Numbered from the stretch's first letter, positions 25,345-35,007 are shown. The stretch: 64,000 nt of DNA from Devosia elaeis (GCF_001650025.1 NZ_LVVY01000065.1:62001-126000), one strand, 5' to 3'. The notes: generated by a model not told the origin, from the letters alone. A program made the numbers and translations.

Positions 25345-26256
25345 CTAAGACGGGCCCTTTGGCAAGTCCACCTCGGCCAATTCACCCAAGAGTGCAATGA
25401 GGCGCCGCAAGGCCGGTGAGATTTCGTCGGCGCGCCAGGCGAAATGCAGGTCTATGAGCACCTGCAGATCGTCCACGGGTAGCAGGGTGACCCCATCCGG
25501 ACGCCGCCTCGCCTGTCGCGCATTGACGAATGCGATGCCGAGGCCCATCCGCACCAGCGCCAGCATGACGGCCTCGCTTTCGGAATGGTGGATGACATTA
25601 TAATGCACCCCGGCCACACGGATCGCCTCGGCCAGCTGGTCGTGATATTGCGGGCTGGCGGAGCGGTGAAACCAGATAAAGCGCTCCTGCTGCAGTGCAG
25701 GCAGTCGCACCGATGAGAGTTGTGCCAACGGGGAGACGTTGGGCACCGCGAGGTAGACCGGATGACGCTCCAGCCGGATCGATACCACGTCGGGATCGCC
25801 CCTGGGCGGATTGTAGAGAAATCCGCCGTCGAGGCGCCGCGCGCGAATTTCCTCGATTTGGGTTAGGCTGGCCATGGATAGCAATTCAAGCTGAACGTCG
25901 GGTACGCGATCGCGAAAGCTGCGCATCGAGGCCGGCATGATCTCCGAAAGCGCGGCCACTTCGATAAAGCCCAGCTTCAAATGTCCGGCCAGTCCACGTC
26001 CGACGCCGCGAACCTCCTCGACCATGCCATCGAGGCTCTCGAGCAGCGCCTGGCACCGTTGCAGCATCACTTGTCCGGCATTGGAGAGCCTGACACCCCG
26101 CGGCAGGCGGAGGAAAAGTTCTACCCCCAGTTCCTCTTCCAGAGCCGAGATCTGGCGGCTTAATGCCGGTTGCGCAACATGGAGAAGCTGGGATGCACGC
26201 CGGAAATTTTCCGTCTGCGCGACCGCTACGAAATACCTGATTTGACGCAGATTCAT
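25345..26256 (-). CDS. LysR family transcriptional regulator
   Basis: 303 aa from MNLRQIRYF. The N-terminal helix-turn-helix (ASQLLHVAQPALSRQISALE) and effector domain are standard. The start was moved from 26295 to 26256, where the LysR family begins. Divergent from the aldehyde dehydrogenase/GMC operon across 154 bp, with a T-N11-A palindrome close to its start, so it probably controls that operon and itself. It also reads toward the thiolase-like/ligase operon with only 95 bp between, so co-transcription with that unit is possible. Confidence 0.93.
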   Translation of the reverse strand: MNLRQIRYFVAVAQTENFRRASQLLHVAQPALSRQISALEEELGVELFLRLPRGVRLSNAGQVMLQRCQALLESLDGMVEEVRGVGRGLAGHLKLGFIEVAALSEIMPASMRSFRDRVPDVQLELLSMASLTQIEEIRARRLDGGFLYNPPRGDPDVVSIRLERHPVYLAVPNVSPLAQLSSVRLPALQQERFIWFHRSASPQYHDQLAEAIRVAGVHYNVIHHSESEAVMLALVRMGLGIAFVNARQARRRPDGVTLLPVDDLQVLIDLHFAWRADEISPALRRLIALLGELAEVDLPKGPS

Positions 26257-26263
26257 TATGTTC

Positions 26264-26280
26264 GATGCCTTTTTGGCATC
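26264..26280. promoter_or_regulatory. LysR-box palindrome
   Basis: GATGCC-TTTTT-GGCATC, perfect 6-bp arms and 5-bp centre, containing a T-N11-A core (TGCC-N5-GGCA). It lies 8 bp upstream of the LysR start in the divergent region with the aldehyde dehydrogenase. The pattern fits a LysR recognition site for autoregulation; a leader hairpin is the alternative. Confidence 0.45.
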
Positions 26281-26410
26281 ATAACCGGCCCACAATTGTA
26301 TTGGAAGTCCGGCTTAAACTGGGGATCATTCAGGATTAAAGGAATTTCTTGGCACTTGCATGACAGACACGGGAAGTCTGCCGTCCGCCGGGAAACCGGA
26401 GGATATAGGT

Positions 26411-27901
26411 ATGAATGCGATAGACCACAGCCTGCGACTGCCACGAACTGACCTGTATGTGAATGGTGCCTGGGTCAAGGCAAGCTCGGGCAAAACGATT
26501 CCGGTCTTCAATCCGGCGACCGAAGCGCAGATCGCCGAGATCGCCGCAGCATCAGTGGAAGACGTCAATCGCGCCGTAGAGGCCGCGCATGCCTGTTTCG
26601 AAAGTGCCGCCTGGCGGCGCATGCGTCCGCTCGATCGCGGACGTCTGCTGGAAAAGCTCGCACTGCTGGTCGAGGACCATGCCGACGAATTGGCGCGACT
26701 GGAAACATTCGACAATGGCAAGCCTTACGCCACGTCGCGCTATGTGGACCTTGCCTTCACCATCGATGCCCTGCGGTACTTCGGGGGGTGGGCGTCCAAG
26801 TCTGCTGGTGAGTATATCACACTCTCTCCGTTCTTTGACGATGGCGGTATCTATCGCGCCTATACCGAACGCAAACCGGTCGGCGTCGTCGGCGGCATCA
26901 CCCCCTGGAACTTTCCGCTCGGCCAGGCCATCCAGAAAGTCGCGCCGGCAATTGCCTTCGGCTGCACCGTCGTGCTCAAGCCATCCGAAGAAACCTCGCT
27001 CACGACCTTGCGCCTGGCCGAGCTCATCGACGAGGTCGGGTTCCCCAAAGGCGCGGTGAATATCGTCACCGGTTACGGACACGATGCCGGCGCGGCATTG
27101 GTGGATCATCCGCTGGTGCGCAAGATTGCCTTTACAGGCTCGACTGCCACCGGCCAACGCATCTTGGCCGCTTCATCCAAGACGATGAAGCGCGTCACCC
27201 TCGAATTGGGTGGCAAGTCGCCTACGATCATCCTCGCCGATGCCGATCTCGAGCGCGCTATCCCCGGTGCAGCGAATGCCATCTTCGGAAACTCCGGCCA
27301 GGTCTGCACGGCAGGCTCGCGTCTGTTGATCGAAGAAGCGGTCTATGAGGAAGTCATCGCCGGCGTGGCGGAGATCGCCCGTGGTCTCCGTCTTGGGCCC
27401 GGCCTTGAAGAGGGCACCCAGCTTGGCCCGATCGTCTCGTCCCGCCAGTTCGAACGCATTTCCGGTCTCGTGCAGAGCGGTCTGTCTGATGGCGCGCGCG
27501 CCCTTGCCGGCGGCAATCGTCCCGACCGCGACGGCTGGTTCTTCGAACCTACCGTGCTCGCCGATGTCCGGCCCGACATGCAGGTCATCACGGAAGAAAT
27601 CTTTGGTCCTGTGGTCTGCGCTATCCCGTTCAAGGATCGCAGCGAGATCAAGCCGATCGCCAACGACACGCCATATGGCTTGGGCGCGAGCATCTGGACC
27701 CGCAATCTGGATCACGCCCACCTGCTCGCAGACGAAATCGACGCCGGCACGGTGTGGTTCAACACGCACAACATCCTGGATCTCGCCGTGCCTTTCGGCG
27801 GAACCAAGATGTCGGGTCTTGGCCGCGAATTCGGCACCGAGGCAATCAACGCCTTCACCGAACCCAAGGCCGTGGTGATGCGGCTAGCCGGCGAATACTG
27901 A
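26411..27901 (+). CDS. NAD(P)-dependent aldehyde dehydrogenase
   Basis: 496 aa, ALDH superfamily. Catalytic Glu in LELGGKSP, nucleophile Cys in NSGQVCTAGSR, GGITPWNFPL before them, and the end motif PFGGTKMSGLGRE. The start MNAIDHS has GGAGG at 8 nt; an upstream ATG (26360) does not. It heads an operon with two GMC alcohol dehydrogenases and an ABC importer, so its likely job is to oxidise the aldehyde made by the GMC enzymes. Oxidation of indole-3-acetaldehyde from the amine oxidase is another possibility. Confidence 0.94.
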   Translation: MNAIDHSLRLPRTDLYVNGAWVKASSGKTIPVFNPATEAQIAEIAAASVEDVNRAVEAAHACFESAAWRRMRPLDRGRLLEKLALLVEDHADELARLETFDNGKPYATSRYVDLAFTIDALRYFGGWASKSAGEYITLSPFFDDGGIYRAYTERKPVGVVGGITPWNFPLGQAIQKVAPAIAFGCTVVLKPSEETSLTTLRLAELIDEVGFPKGAVNIVTGYGHDAGAALVDHPLVRKIAFTGSTATGQRILAASSKTMKRVTLELGGKSPTIILADADLERAIPGAANAIFGNSGQVCTAGSRLLIEEAVYEEVIAGVAEIARGLRLGPGLEEGTQLGPIVSSRQFERISGLVQSGLSDGARALAGGNRPDRDGWFFEPTVLADVRPDMQVITEEIFGPVVCAIPFKDRSEIKPIANDTPYGLGASIWTRNLDHAHLLADEIDAGTVWFNTHNILDLAVPFGGTKMSGLGREFGTEAINAFTEPKAVVMRLAGEY

Positions 27902-27924
27902 CTATCGGAACGACGACCGTGACC

Positions 27925-29529
27925 ATGACCAACAGCACCGAAACAGATTACGTCATCGTCGGCGGCGGCTCCGCCGGCTGCACCCTGGCAGCGCGGCTCT
28001 CGGAGGATGCCGGCAATTCCGTCACGCTGCTGGAGGCGGGCGGACGCGACTGGAACCCCTGGATCCATGTGCCGATCGGCTACGGCAAGACCATTGTCGA
28101 TCCGGCCCTGAACTGGCGTTACAAAACGGAAAAAGGCGCCGAGATCGCCGACCGTCCGATGTACTGGGCCCGTGGCAAGGTTTTGGGGGGCTCGTCCTCG
28201 ATCAACGGGCTGCTCTATGTCCGGGGCCAATCCGGTGACTACGATCATTGGCGCCAACTGGGCAATGTCGGCTGGTCCTACGACGATGTGCTGCCCTATT
28301 TCCGTAAGGCTGAAAACCAGGAGAACGGTGCCGACGAGTTCCATGGCGCCGAAGGCCCGCTCACCGTCTCCAATCTGCGTGAGCGCAATCCGCTTTGCGA
28401 TGCCTTCATCGACAGCGCCGTGGAGGCGGGGATACCGCGTAACGACGATTTCAACGGCGCCAACCAGGAGGGCATCGGCTACTACCAGATCACGACGAAA
28501 AATGCCCGTCGCTGCTCAGCTGCCGTGGCCTATCTGCATCCAGCAGCCAAGCGTCCCAACCTGCGTGTCATCACCAAGGCTGCGGCAGAGAAGATCATCT
28601 TCGAAGGCACCAAGGCTGTCGGCGTCCAGTATGAACAGGGCGGCCGAAGCCACATCGTTCGAGCGCGCCGCGAAGTTATCATCTCGGCCGGCTCTATCGC
28701 TTCCCCGCAATTGCTGATGCTGTCGGGTGTCGGCCCGGCGGCGCATCTGGGCGAGTTCGGCATCCCTGTCGTGGCCGATATACCGGGCGTCGGCGAAAAC
28801 CTGCAGGACCATTACGGCGCCATCATCACCTACAAGAGCCGGCTGCCGCTGACGGTCAACGACATCATGACCAGCCCTGTGCGCCAGGTAAAGGCGGGGC
28901 TGGACTATCTGCTGTTCCGCAAGGGCCCGCTGACTATCTCGGCCGCCCAGGTCGGTGCCTTCGTCAAGTCCGGCCCGCAGGCGACGACGCCAGATATTCA
29001 GTTTCTGTTCCAGACCTTCAGCCACGACGAGTACGATGCCGGCCTGCACAAATTCTCGGGCTTTGCGAATGTCGTCTGTCCGGTCCGGCCGGAGAGTCGT
29101 GGTACGCTGAAGCTGCGTTCCGCCAGCGCCAAGGACAGCCCATCCATGCAGCCGAACTATCTCTCGGCCGAAGCGGATCGCCGCATCCTGGTCGATGCGA
29201 TCAAGATTTCGCGCCGCGTTGCGGAAAAGGCGGCCATCCGGTCACACATCATCGCCGAGTATTCGCCCGGCCCGCAGGTCCAGAGCGACGACGAACTCCT
29301 CGCTTTTGCACGCGAGACGGGTCTGTCCATCGCGCACCAGGTCGGCACCTGCAAGATGGGGCGCGATGACATGGCTGTCGTGGACGAAACGCTCAAGGTC
29401 CGCGGCTTGCAGAACCTGCGCGTGGTGGATGCCTCCATCATGCCCACGCTCATTTCGGGCAACACCAACGCACCGACGATCATGATCGCTGAAAAGGCCG
29501 CAGACATGATCCGCGGGCGGAGCCTCTGA
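27925..29529 (+). CDS. GMC-family FAD alcohol dehydrogenase (copy 1)
   Basis: 534 aa. FAD-binding VGGGSAGCTLAARL, GMC signature 1 (GKVLGGSSSINGLLYVRG), signature 2 (SAGSIASPQLLMLSGVG), catalytic His in AHQVGTCKMG and Asn in SGNTNAPTIM. GMC members oxidise alcohols, choline, polyethylene glycol or polyols. ATG 27925 lies 23 bp after the ALDH stop; open frame upstream is inside the ALDH gene. No signal peptide. Closely paralogous to the next GMC gene along its whole length. Confidence 0.94.
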   Translation: MTNSTETDYVIVGGGSAGCTLAARLSEDAGNSVTLLEAGGRDWNPWIHVPIGYGKTIVDPALNWRYKTEKGAEIADRPMYWARGKVLGGSSSINGLLYVRGQSGDYDHWRQLGNVGWSYDDVLPYFRKAENQENGADEFHGAEGPLTVSNLRERNPLCDAFIDSAVEAGIPRNDDFNGANQEGIGYYQITTKNARRCSAAVAYLHPAAKRPNLRVITKAAAEKIIFEGTKAVGVQYEQGGRSHIVRARREVIISAGSIASPQLLMLSGVGPAAHLGEFGIPVVADIPGVGENLQDHYGAIITYKSRLPLTVNDIMTSPVRQVKAGLDYLLFRKGPLTISAAQVGAFVKSGPQATTPDIQFLFQTFSHDEYDAGLHKFSGFANVVCPVRPESRGTLKLRSASAKDSPSMQPNYLSAEADRRILVDAIKISRRVAEKAAIRSHIIAEYSPGPQVQSDDELLAFARETGLSIAHQVGTCKMGRDDMAVVDETLKVRGLQNLRVVDASIMPTLISGNTNAPTIMIAEKAADMIRGRSL

Positions 29530-29599
29530 GCGCTGCCGGCGAAGGGGTCGGCTGCACTCAGGGGATATTGGGGCGCAAAACCCCGACACTAAGCTTGGT

Positions 29600-29649
29600 C
29601 CGGACGTGAGGGCGTCCGGCCACCCTGCCGGCGGGAAACTGGCGGCAGG
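29600..29649. repeat. Two hairpins between the GMC genes
   Basis: CCGGACG (29600-29606)/CGTCCGG (29613-29619) and CCTGCCG (29624-29630)/CGGCAGG (29643-29649) are two perfect 7-bp inverted repeats in the 177-bp gap. No T run follows either. They may stabilise or process the mRNA so that downstream genes are expressed at a different level. Confidence 0.35.
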
Positions 29650-29706
29650 ACGACGAGGGGAGCAGGCGCCGGTTTCGGTGCTGGCTTCGAAAGTGGAGGC
29701 ACAGCC

Positions 29707-31311
29707 GTGCAAGACGGTCAGAGCTATGACTACATCATTGTCGGTGCCGGGTCGGCCGGCTGCGTTCTGGCCAACCGCCTGAGCGAGGGCGGCCGCCATC
29801 AGGTATTGCTGCTCGAAGCCGGCGGCAAGGACGACAGCTTCTGGATCCACATTCCGATCGGCTACGGAAAGACCATCGTTGACGAAAAGGTCAACTGGAA
29901 GTTCCAGACCGAACCGAACCCGGCCCTGGGCGGTCGTTGCATTTACTGGCCGCGCGGCAAAGTGCTCGGCGGCTCGTCCTCCATCAATGGCCTCATCTAT
30001 ATCCGCGGCCAGGCCGAGGATTATGATCACTGGCGCCAGCTGGGCAATCCCGGATGGTCCTACGAAGACGTTCTGCCCTATTTCAAAAAGGCCGAAAACC
30101 AGGAAAACGGAAGCGACGCCTTCCACGGTGTTGGCGGCCCGCTGACCGTCACCAACCTGCGTGAGCGTAATCCGCTTTGTGACGCCTTCATCGGCTCGGC
30201 GCAAAGCCAGGGCATTCCCCGCAACGATGATTTCAATGGCGCCCAGCAGGAAGGCGCCGGTTACTTCCAGGCCACCGTGCGCAACGGCCGTCGCGAGTCC
30301 GCCGCGACCGCCTATCTGCGCCCTGCCCTTCGCCGCTCCAATCTGACCGTTCTGACCGGCGCAATGACGGAGAAGGTGCTTCTGGACGGCAAGAAGGCCA
30401 CGGGCGTGCAGTTCCGCCACCAGGGCAAGGTCCTGACCGCCAGGGCAGGCCGCGAGGTCATCCTGTCGGCTGGGTCTATCAAATCTCCCCACCTGTTGAT
30501 GCTGTCCGGTATCGGCGATGCACAGCACCTCGCGGAACAGGGCATCGAACCGCGTCACGATCTCCGCGGCGTCGGGCAAAATCTTCAGGACCATTATGGC
30601 GGTCAGATCACCTGGAAATGTAACCAGGCGATTACCATGAACGACGTGATGATGAGCCGCTTCCGTCAGATGCAGGTGGGTCTGCAATGGCTGCTCACGC
30701 GCCGCGGACCGCTCTCTGTTCCCGCCGGCCAGGCCGCCCTTTTCGCGCGCGTATTGCCCGACAGCGCCACGCCGGACCTGCAATTTCTGTTCCAAACCTT
30801 CAGTGGCGGCTACTACGAGGACGGGCTGTTCAAGTTCTCGGGCTTTGCCAATTTCATCTGCCCGGTGCGCCCGAATAGCCGCGGCCAGATCACGCTCCGC
30901 TCGCCCGATCCGTACGATCAGCCGCGCCTGGAACCGAATTACTTCTCTGACGAACGCGACCGCCGCACCGCGGTGGAAGGTCTCAAGCTGGCGCGCCGCA
31001 TGGCGGCCAGCAGGCCTCTTGCAGACTTCGTCATTTCCGAACACCTGCCGGGCTCGGAGACGGCGACCGATCAGCAGATCGAGGATTACCTTGTCGAGAA
31101 CGGTGGCTGCGTTTCGCACCAGGTGGGGACCTGCAAGATGGGCACGGACGCCATGGCGGTCGTCGATCCGAATTTGCGCGTGCACGGTGTTGGCGGTCTG
31201 CGGGTGGTCGACGCCTCGATCATGCCGACCCTGATCTCGGGGAACACCAATGCCCCCACCATCATGATCGCCGAAAAGGCTGCGGCTGCAATCCTGGGAC
31301 AGGCAGCATGA
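29707..31311 (+). CDS. GMC-family FAD alcohol dehydrogenase (copy 2)
   Basis: 534 aa, GTG start preceded by GGAGG. Same motif set as copy 1: VGAGSAGCVLANRL, GKVLGGSSSINGLIYIRG, SAGSIKSPHLLMLSGIG, SHQVGTCKMG and SGNTNAPTIM. The two copies share long identical stretches (for example NLRERNPLCDAFI and TPDxQFLFQTFS), so they arose by tandem duplication. Separate substrates or stereo-preferences are likely since both active sites are intact. Its stop overlaps the start of the ABC ATPase gene (ATGA), placing alcohol oxidation and import in one operon. Confidence 0.94.
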   Translation: MQDGQSYDYIIVGAGSAGCVLANRLSEGGRHQVLLLEAGGKDDSFWIHIPIGYGKTIVDEKVNWKFQTEPNPALGGRCIYWPRGKVLGGSSSINGLIYIRGQAEDYDHWRQLGNPGWSYEDVLPYFKKAENQENGSDAFHGVGGPLTVTNLRERNPLCDAFIGSAQSQGIPRNDDFNGAQQEGAGYFQATVRNGRRESAATAYLRPALRRSNLTVLTGAMTEKVLLDGKKATGVQFRHQGKVLTARAGREVILSAGSIKSPHLLMLSGIGDAQHLAEQGIEPRHDLRGVGQNLQDHYGGQITWKCNQAITMNDVMMSRFRQMQVGLQWLLTRRGPLSVPAGQAALFARVLPDSATPDLQFLFQTFSGGYYEDGLFKFSGFANFICPVRPNSRGQITLRSPDPYDQPRLEPNYFSDERDRRTAVEGLKLARRMAASRPLADFVISEHLPGSETATDQQIEDYLVENGGCVSHQVGTCKMGTDAMAVVDPNLRVHGVGGLRVVDASIMPTLISGNTNAPTIMIAEKAAAAILGQAA

Positions 31312-32852
31312 CGGACCGTTCCGAACCCATCCTCCGCCTGGCCGGAATCTCCAAGACCTATCCGGGCGTGAAGGCGCTGCAGAATGTCGATTTCGTCGTT
31401 CGTGCCGGTGAAGTGCACGCGCTTACCGGCGAGAATGGCTCCGGCAAGTCCACGCTCGCCAAGGTCATGTCAGGCATGATCCAGCCGGATGCAGGGCAGA
31501 TTTACGTCGATGGCCGGGAGCGCACCATACCGTCCCCCGCAGCCGCCATCGCCTTGGGCATCGTCATCATCAGCCAGGAATTGACCCTCGCTCCAACCCT
31601 GACGGTGGCCGAAAACATCTTTCTCGGTCGCCTCCCCAGGAACCGTTTCGGCCTTGTCGACTGGCCGCGACTGGAGCGCGACGCAGAGGCGGCACTCGAT
31701 CGGCTGGGCGTCCATGTCTCACCGCGCGCAAAGGTCAGCGACCTGAGCGTCGAATTGCGCCAGGAAATCGAGATTGCGCGAGCTCTTTCGTCCAATGCCC
31801 GCGTGCTGATCCTGGATGAGGCCACGAGTTCCCTCTCCGAAGCCGCAACGGCGCGTCTGCTCGATCTCGTTCGCAAGGAGCGCGATGCGGGCATGGCTGT
31901 GGTGATGATTACGCACCGCATGCCTGAAATCTACAGCGCCGCCTCCGTGGCCACGGTCTTGCGCGATGGGCAATTCGTCGCCACCGCGCCGCTGTCGGAA
32001 ACCGACGAGCAGAAGCTGGTGCGACTGATGGTGGGCCGCGAGATCCAGGACTTCTATGGCAAGCGCAGCGTTGCCGCCGGCGAAACCATAATCGAGATCG
32101 ACAAGCTCGCCACGCCGCAAGGCATTCTGGGCCCCACGACCGTCAGCGTGCGGCGCGGAGAGATATTGGGCGTGGCCGGGCTGGTCGGATCCGGCAAGGC
32201 CGAATTCGGGCTCGCTCTTGGCGGCGCCATCGCTGCCACGGGCTCCGTCAAAGTTGCGGGGCGCGAAGTTGCTCTCGGGGATCCGCGCAAGGCAATCCAG
32301 GCCGGTATCGGCTTCGTGCCCGATGATCGCAAGGCGTCCGCCTTGCTGCTGGTCCGCAGCATTCTCGAAAATTTCTCGCTGGCATGGTTCGATCGCATTG
32401 GCGGCCGCGCCGGCATGCTCAACCTGCGCGGGGAACAGGCCGAGGTCGACGCTGCGATCCGCACCTACCGGGTCGCGACCGGCTCTTCGTCCCCTGCCAT
32501 CAGCACGCTGTCCGGCGGCAACCAGCAGAAGGTCATTCTCGGCCGGACTTTCGTTCGGCGGCCGGATGTCCTCGTTCTGAGTGAACCGACCCGCGGTATC
32601 GACGTCGGCGCCAAGAGTGAAATCTACCGCATGTTGCAGGATGCTGCCGAAGCGGGTGCGGCGGTGATCGTCATCTCCTCGGAACTGCCTGAACTGCTCG
32701 GCATTGCCGACCGCATCGCCGTCTTCTTCGAGGGCAGCCTGGAGAAGGTCTTCGACCGCGCCTCGGCGGACGAAGAAGCCATCGCCCATGTCGCCGTTGC
32801 TGGCGCAAGCCGGCACCACCAAACCTCCCCGCACATCGGAGCGTCAGCATGA
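31308..32852 (+). CDS. Sugar-type (CUT2) ABC transporter ATP-binding protein
   Basis: 514 aa with two nucleotide-binding domains, as in RbsA/XylG/MglA. Domain 1 has Walker A GENGSGKST, an atypical signature LSVELRQ usual for this family, and Walker B VLILDEATSSL. Domain 2 has the degenerate Walker A GLVGSGKAEF, signature LSGGNQQKV and VLVLSEPTRGID. Overlaps the GMC gene before it and the permease gene after it by ATGA. It energises import of a small polar solute, probably the alcohol or polyol oxidised by the GMC enzymes. Confidence 0.95.
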   Translation: MTDRSEPILRLAGISKTYPGVKALQNVDFVVRAGEVHALTGENGSGKSTLAKVMSGMIQPDAGQIYVDGRERTIPSPAAAIALGIVIISQELTLAPTLTVAENIFLGRLPRNRFGLVDWPRLERDAEAALDRLGVHVSPRAKVSDLSVELRQEIEIARALSSNARVLILDEATSSLSEAATARLLDLVRKERDAGMAVVMITHRMPEIYSAASVATVLRDGQFVATAPLSETDEQKLVRLMVGREIQDFYGKRSVAAGETIIEIDKLATPQGILGPTTVSVRRGEILGVAGLVGSGKAEFGLALGGAIAATGSVKVAGREVALGDPRKAIQAGIGFVPDDRKASALLLVRSILENFSLAWFDRIGGRAGMLNLRGEQAEVDAAIRTYRVATGSSSPAISTLSGGNQQKVILGRTFVRRPDVLVLSEPTRGIDVGAKSEIYRMLQDAAEAGAAVIVISSELPELLGIADRIAVFFEGSLEKVFDRASADEEAIAHVAVAGASRHHQTSPHIGASA

Positions 32853-33880
32853 CCGCACCATCGATCGCACAGACCGACAGCCACGGCCGTTACGCTGGAT
32901 CGCCATCACTTCTCGGACGCGTCCTGCAGAACCGCTACACCGGCGCGCTGGTCAGCCTGCTGCTGGTGGCCGCTTTTCTGGCGCTGACGCAGCCGGTCTT
33001 CCTGACCTGGCCGAACCTGATGAACATCGTCAAATCCAATACCGTGGTGTTCATCCTGGCCCTGGGTGCCACCTATGTGGTGATCGCCGGCGGCATTGAC
33101 CTCTCGGTGGCCAGTGCGACGGCGGCGAGTGCCATGATCTTCGGCCTGCTTCTGGCCGCAGGGCTCGCCACACCGGTGGCGGTCGCCGCTGCCGTGCTGT
33201 TCGGCGCCTTTCTCGGCGCCATGAACGGCTTCCTGATCAGCTACCTCAAGATATCGTTCTTTGTGGTGACGCTTGGGGCGCTTTCGATGTTCCAGAGCTT
33301 TGCGCTGATCATCAATGACGGCGTCAGCGTCAGTGTGTTCTCTGCGCCGGGCTTCGCCCCCGTCAACGCATTCGTCAACGGCAATGTGGGCCCGGTGCCG
33401 GTGATCCTGATTTTCAATATCGCGCTTTTGCTCCTGGCCGGCGGCGTGCTTCGCTACACGACCTTCGGCCGCTCGCTCTACGCTATCGGCGCCAATATGG
33501 AAGCCGCGCGCCTCAATGGCATCGACGTCAAGCGCGTCATGTTCTTCGTTTTCGTCATTGCCGGTCTTGCCGCTGGCTTGGGCAGCGTCGTTCAGGTCGG
33601 TCGGCTGACTTCAGCTTCCGCGGAAATTGACCCGACGCTGCTGATGACCGTGCTGGCGGCGGTGCTCATCGGCGGCACGGCTTTTACCGGCGGCGAAGGC
33701 GGCGTGTTCGGCACCATGATTGGCGTGCTGTTCCTGGGCGTGATCCAGAACGGGCTGACGCTGAGCGGTGTCTCCTCCTTCTGGCAGGGCATGGTCAGCG
33801 GCGGAATTCTCATCTTTGCGGTGTGGCTGGGCGGCATGCGCCAATTGCTGCGCCGCAGACGACAAAGCACTGGAAGCTGA
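32849..33880 (+). CDS. Sugar-type (RbsC-like) ABC transporter permease
   Basis: 343 aa, about 8-10 membrane segments. The motifs TYVVIAGGIDLSVASATAAS and the later IGGTAFTGGEGGVFGTMIG are typical of BPD_transp_2 (RbsC/XylH). Works as homodimer with the CUT2 ATPase before it and the binding protein after it. Start overlaps the ATPase stop. Confidence 0.95.
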   Translation: MTAPSIAQTDSHGRYAGSPSLLGRVLQNRYTGALVSLLLVAAFLALTQPVFLTWPNLMNIVKSNTVVFILALGATYVVIAGGIDLSVASATAASAMIFGLLLAAGLATPVAVAAAVLFGAFLGAMNGFLISYLKISFFVVTLGALSMFQSFALIINDGVSVSVFSAPGFAPVNAFVNGNVGPVPVILIFNIALLLLAGGVLRYTTFGRSLYAIGANMEAARLNGIDVKRVMFFVFVIAGLAAGLGSVVQVGRLTSASAEIDPTLLMTVLAAVLIGGTAFTGGEGGVFGTMIGVLFLGVIQNGLTLSGVSSFWQGMVSGGILIFAVWLGGMRQLLRRRRQSTGS

Positions 33881-33896
33881 CCCCGGCCGAAAGTGC

Positions 33897-33913
33897 GTCC
33901 ACGAGGGGTGGAC
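33897..33913. repeat. Small hairpin before binding-protein gene
   Basis: GTCCAC (33897-33902) and GTGGAC (33908-33913) around a 5-nt GAGGG loop, in the 87-bp gap between permease and binding protein. Intercistronic hairpins here often allow higher expression of the binding protein; that role is inferred. Confidence 0.3.
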
Positions 33914-33967
33914 CCAAAAGGCCCGGGGAAAGGGCCCAAGACAGACGATCCAAGGAAGGGAACTAAA

Positions 33968-34957
33968 ATGAAACGATCCATCATCATGACCGCTTCGGCG
34001 GCGCTGATGGCAACATTGTCCGCCCCGGCAGCCTTCGCCCAGGACACCACGATCGGTTATATCTCGCCGATTGCGGCCCAGCCCGGCCAGCAGGTGATCA
34101 ACGCAGCCATGGAAAAGGCTGCGGCCGACCTGGGCTGGCAATGGCGCCTGCTCGACGCCAACCTTTCTGCCGACCGGCAGGTCTCCCATGTGGACACCCT
34201 GCTGACCCTCGGCGTGAAGGCGTTCGCGTCCTGGTCGCTCGATCCGAACGCAGTTGCCGGCGCGTATTCGCGCGCCAATGCCCAGGGCGTCCCGGTGATC
34301 GGTGTCAATTCGAGCGGCGAAGGCGTGACCAGCTCGGTCTGGTGGGCCGCCAACCTCTGCACCGAGGGTGGCGCCTATGATCAGCAGGCGGCCTGGATTG
34401 CCGAGCGCGCTCCGGGCGCCAAGGTCATCGTGATGGGCGGCCCTCCGGTTCCCTCGATCCAGAATAACGTCGCCTGCTTCACCGAGGCCGCCAAGTCTGC
34501 TGGGCTCGACGTTATCGACCAGGTCGACAACACCAAGGACTCGGCTGCCAACGCCTCGACCTTGGCGGCCGACGAAGTCCTGCGCTTCCCGGACGTGCAG
34601 GTCTTCTGGGCCTATAACGATCAGAGCGCGCTGGGGATCTCGGCTGCCTTGGCCTCATCGGGCAAGACGATCTATGGCGGCCAGTCGACCGATGGCGTCA
34701 TGGTGTTCGGCATCAATGGCGACGATGATGCCATTCAGGCCGTCCGCGATGGCCGCATCACCGGCACCTGGGACCCGGATAGCTACGCCACCGGCTGGGC
34801 TGTCGCCCTGGCGATGAAGAACGCCATCGAAAACCCCGAGGCAGAACATCCGGACCTCACCGTCCAGTCCACCCTGTTCACGTCCGACAACATCGACACC
34901 TGGGTGGCTCCGCTCGAACGCCCCTATTCGCTCGAAAACATCCCGCTCGAGGATTGA
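33968..34957 (+). CDS. Sugar-type ABC transporter substrate-binding protein
   Basis: 329 aa with a Sec signal peptide (MKRSIIMTASAALMATLSA, cleavage near AFAQD). The mature part follows the RbsB/periplasmic-binding-4 fold (TTIGYISPIAAQPGQQVIN at its start). Start ATG 33968 preceded by AAGGGAACTAAA. Completes the CUT2 importer. The ligand cannot be read from sequence; the association with two GMC dehydrogenases points to a polyol, sugar alcohol or similar. Confidence 0.93.
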   Translation: MKRSIIMTASAALMATLSAPAAFAQDTTIGYISPIAAQPGQQVINAAMEKAAADLGWQWRLLDANLSADRQVSHVDTLLTLGVKAFASWSLDPNAVAGAYSRANAQGVPVIGVNSSGEGVTSSVWWAANLCTEGGAYDQQAAWIAERAPGAKVIVMGGPPVPSIQNNVACFTEAAKSAGLDVIDQVDNTKDSAANASTLAADEVLRFPDVQVFWAYNDQSALGISAALASSGKTIYGGQSTDGVMVFGINGDDDAIQAVRDGRITGTWDPDSYATGWAVALAMKNAIENPEAEHPDLTVQSTLFTSDNIDTWVAPLERPYSLENIPLED

Positions 34958-34963
34958 CGCTCT

Positions 34964-34988
34964 CGCCCGGCGGATCGCCCGCCGGGCG
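34964..34988 (+). terminator. Strong GC hairpin after binding-protein gene
   Basis: CGCCCGGCGG (34964-34973) and CCGCCGGGCG (34979-34988) form a 10-bp perfect stem with a 5-nt loop, just after the binding-protein stop and before the AraC gene's AAGGAGG. No T run, so it may cap the mRNA 3' end or reduce read-through. Confidence 0.45.
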
Positions 34989-35007
34989 CCCTTAAGGAGG
35001 TAGCTCG

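Noticed and set aside
29242-31185. 647-codon open frame on the - strand opposite the GMC genes
   Set aside because: Antisense to both GMC enzymes whose motifs are complete; no recognisable domain in the shadow.
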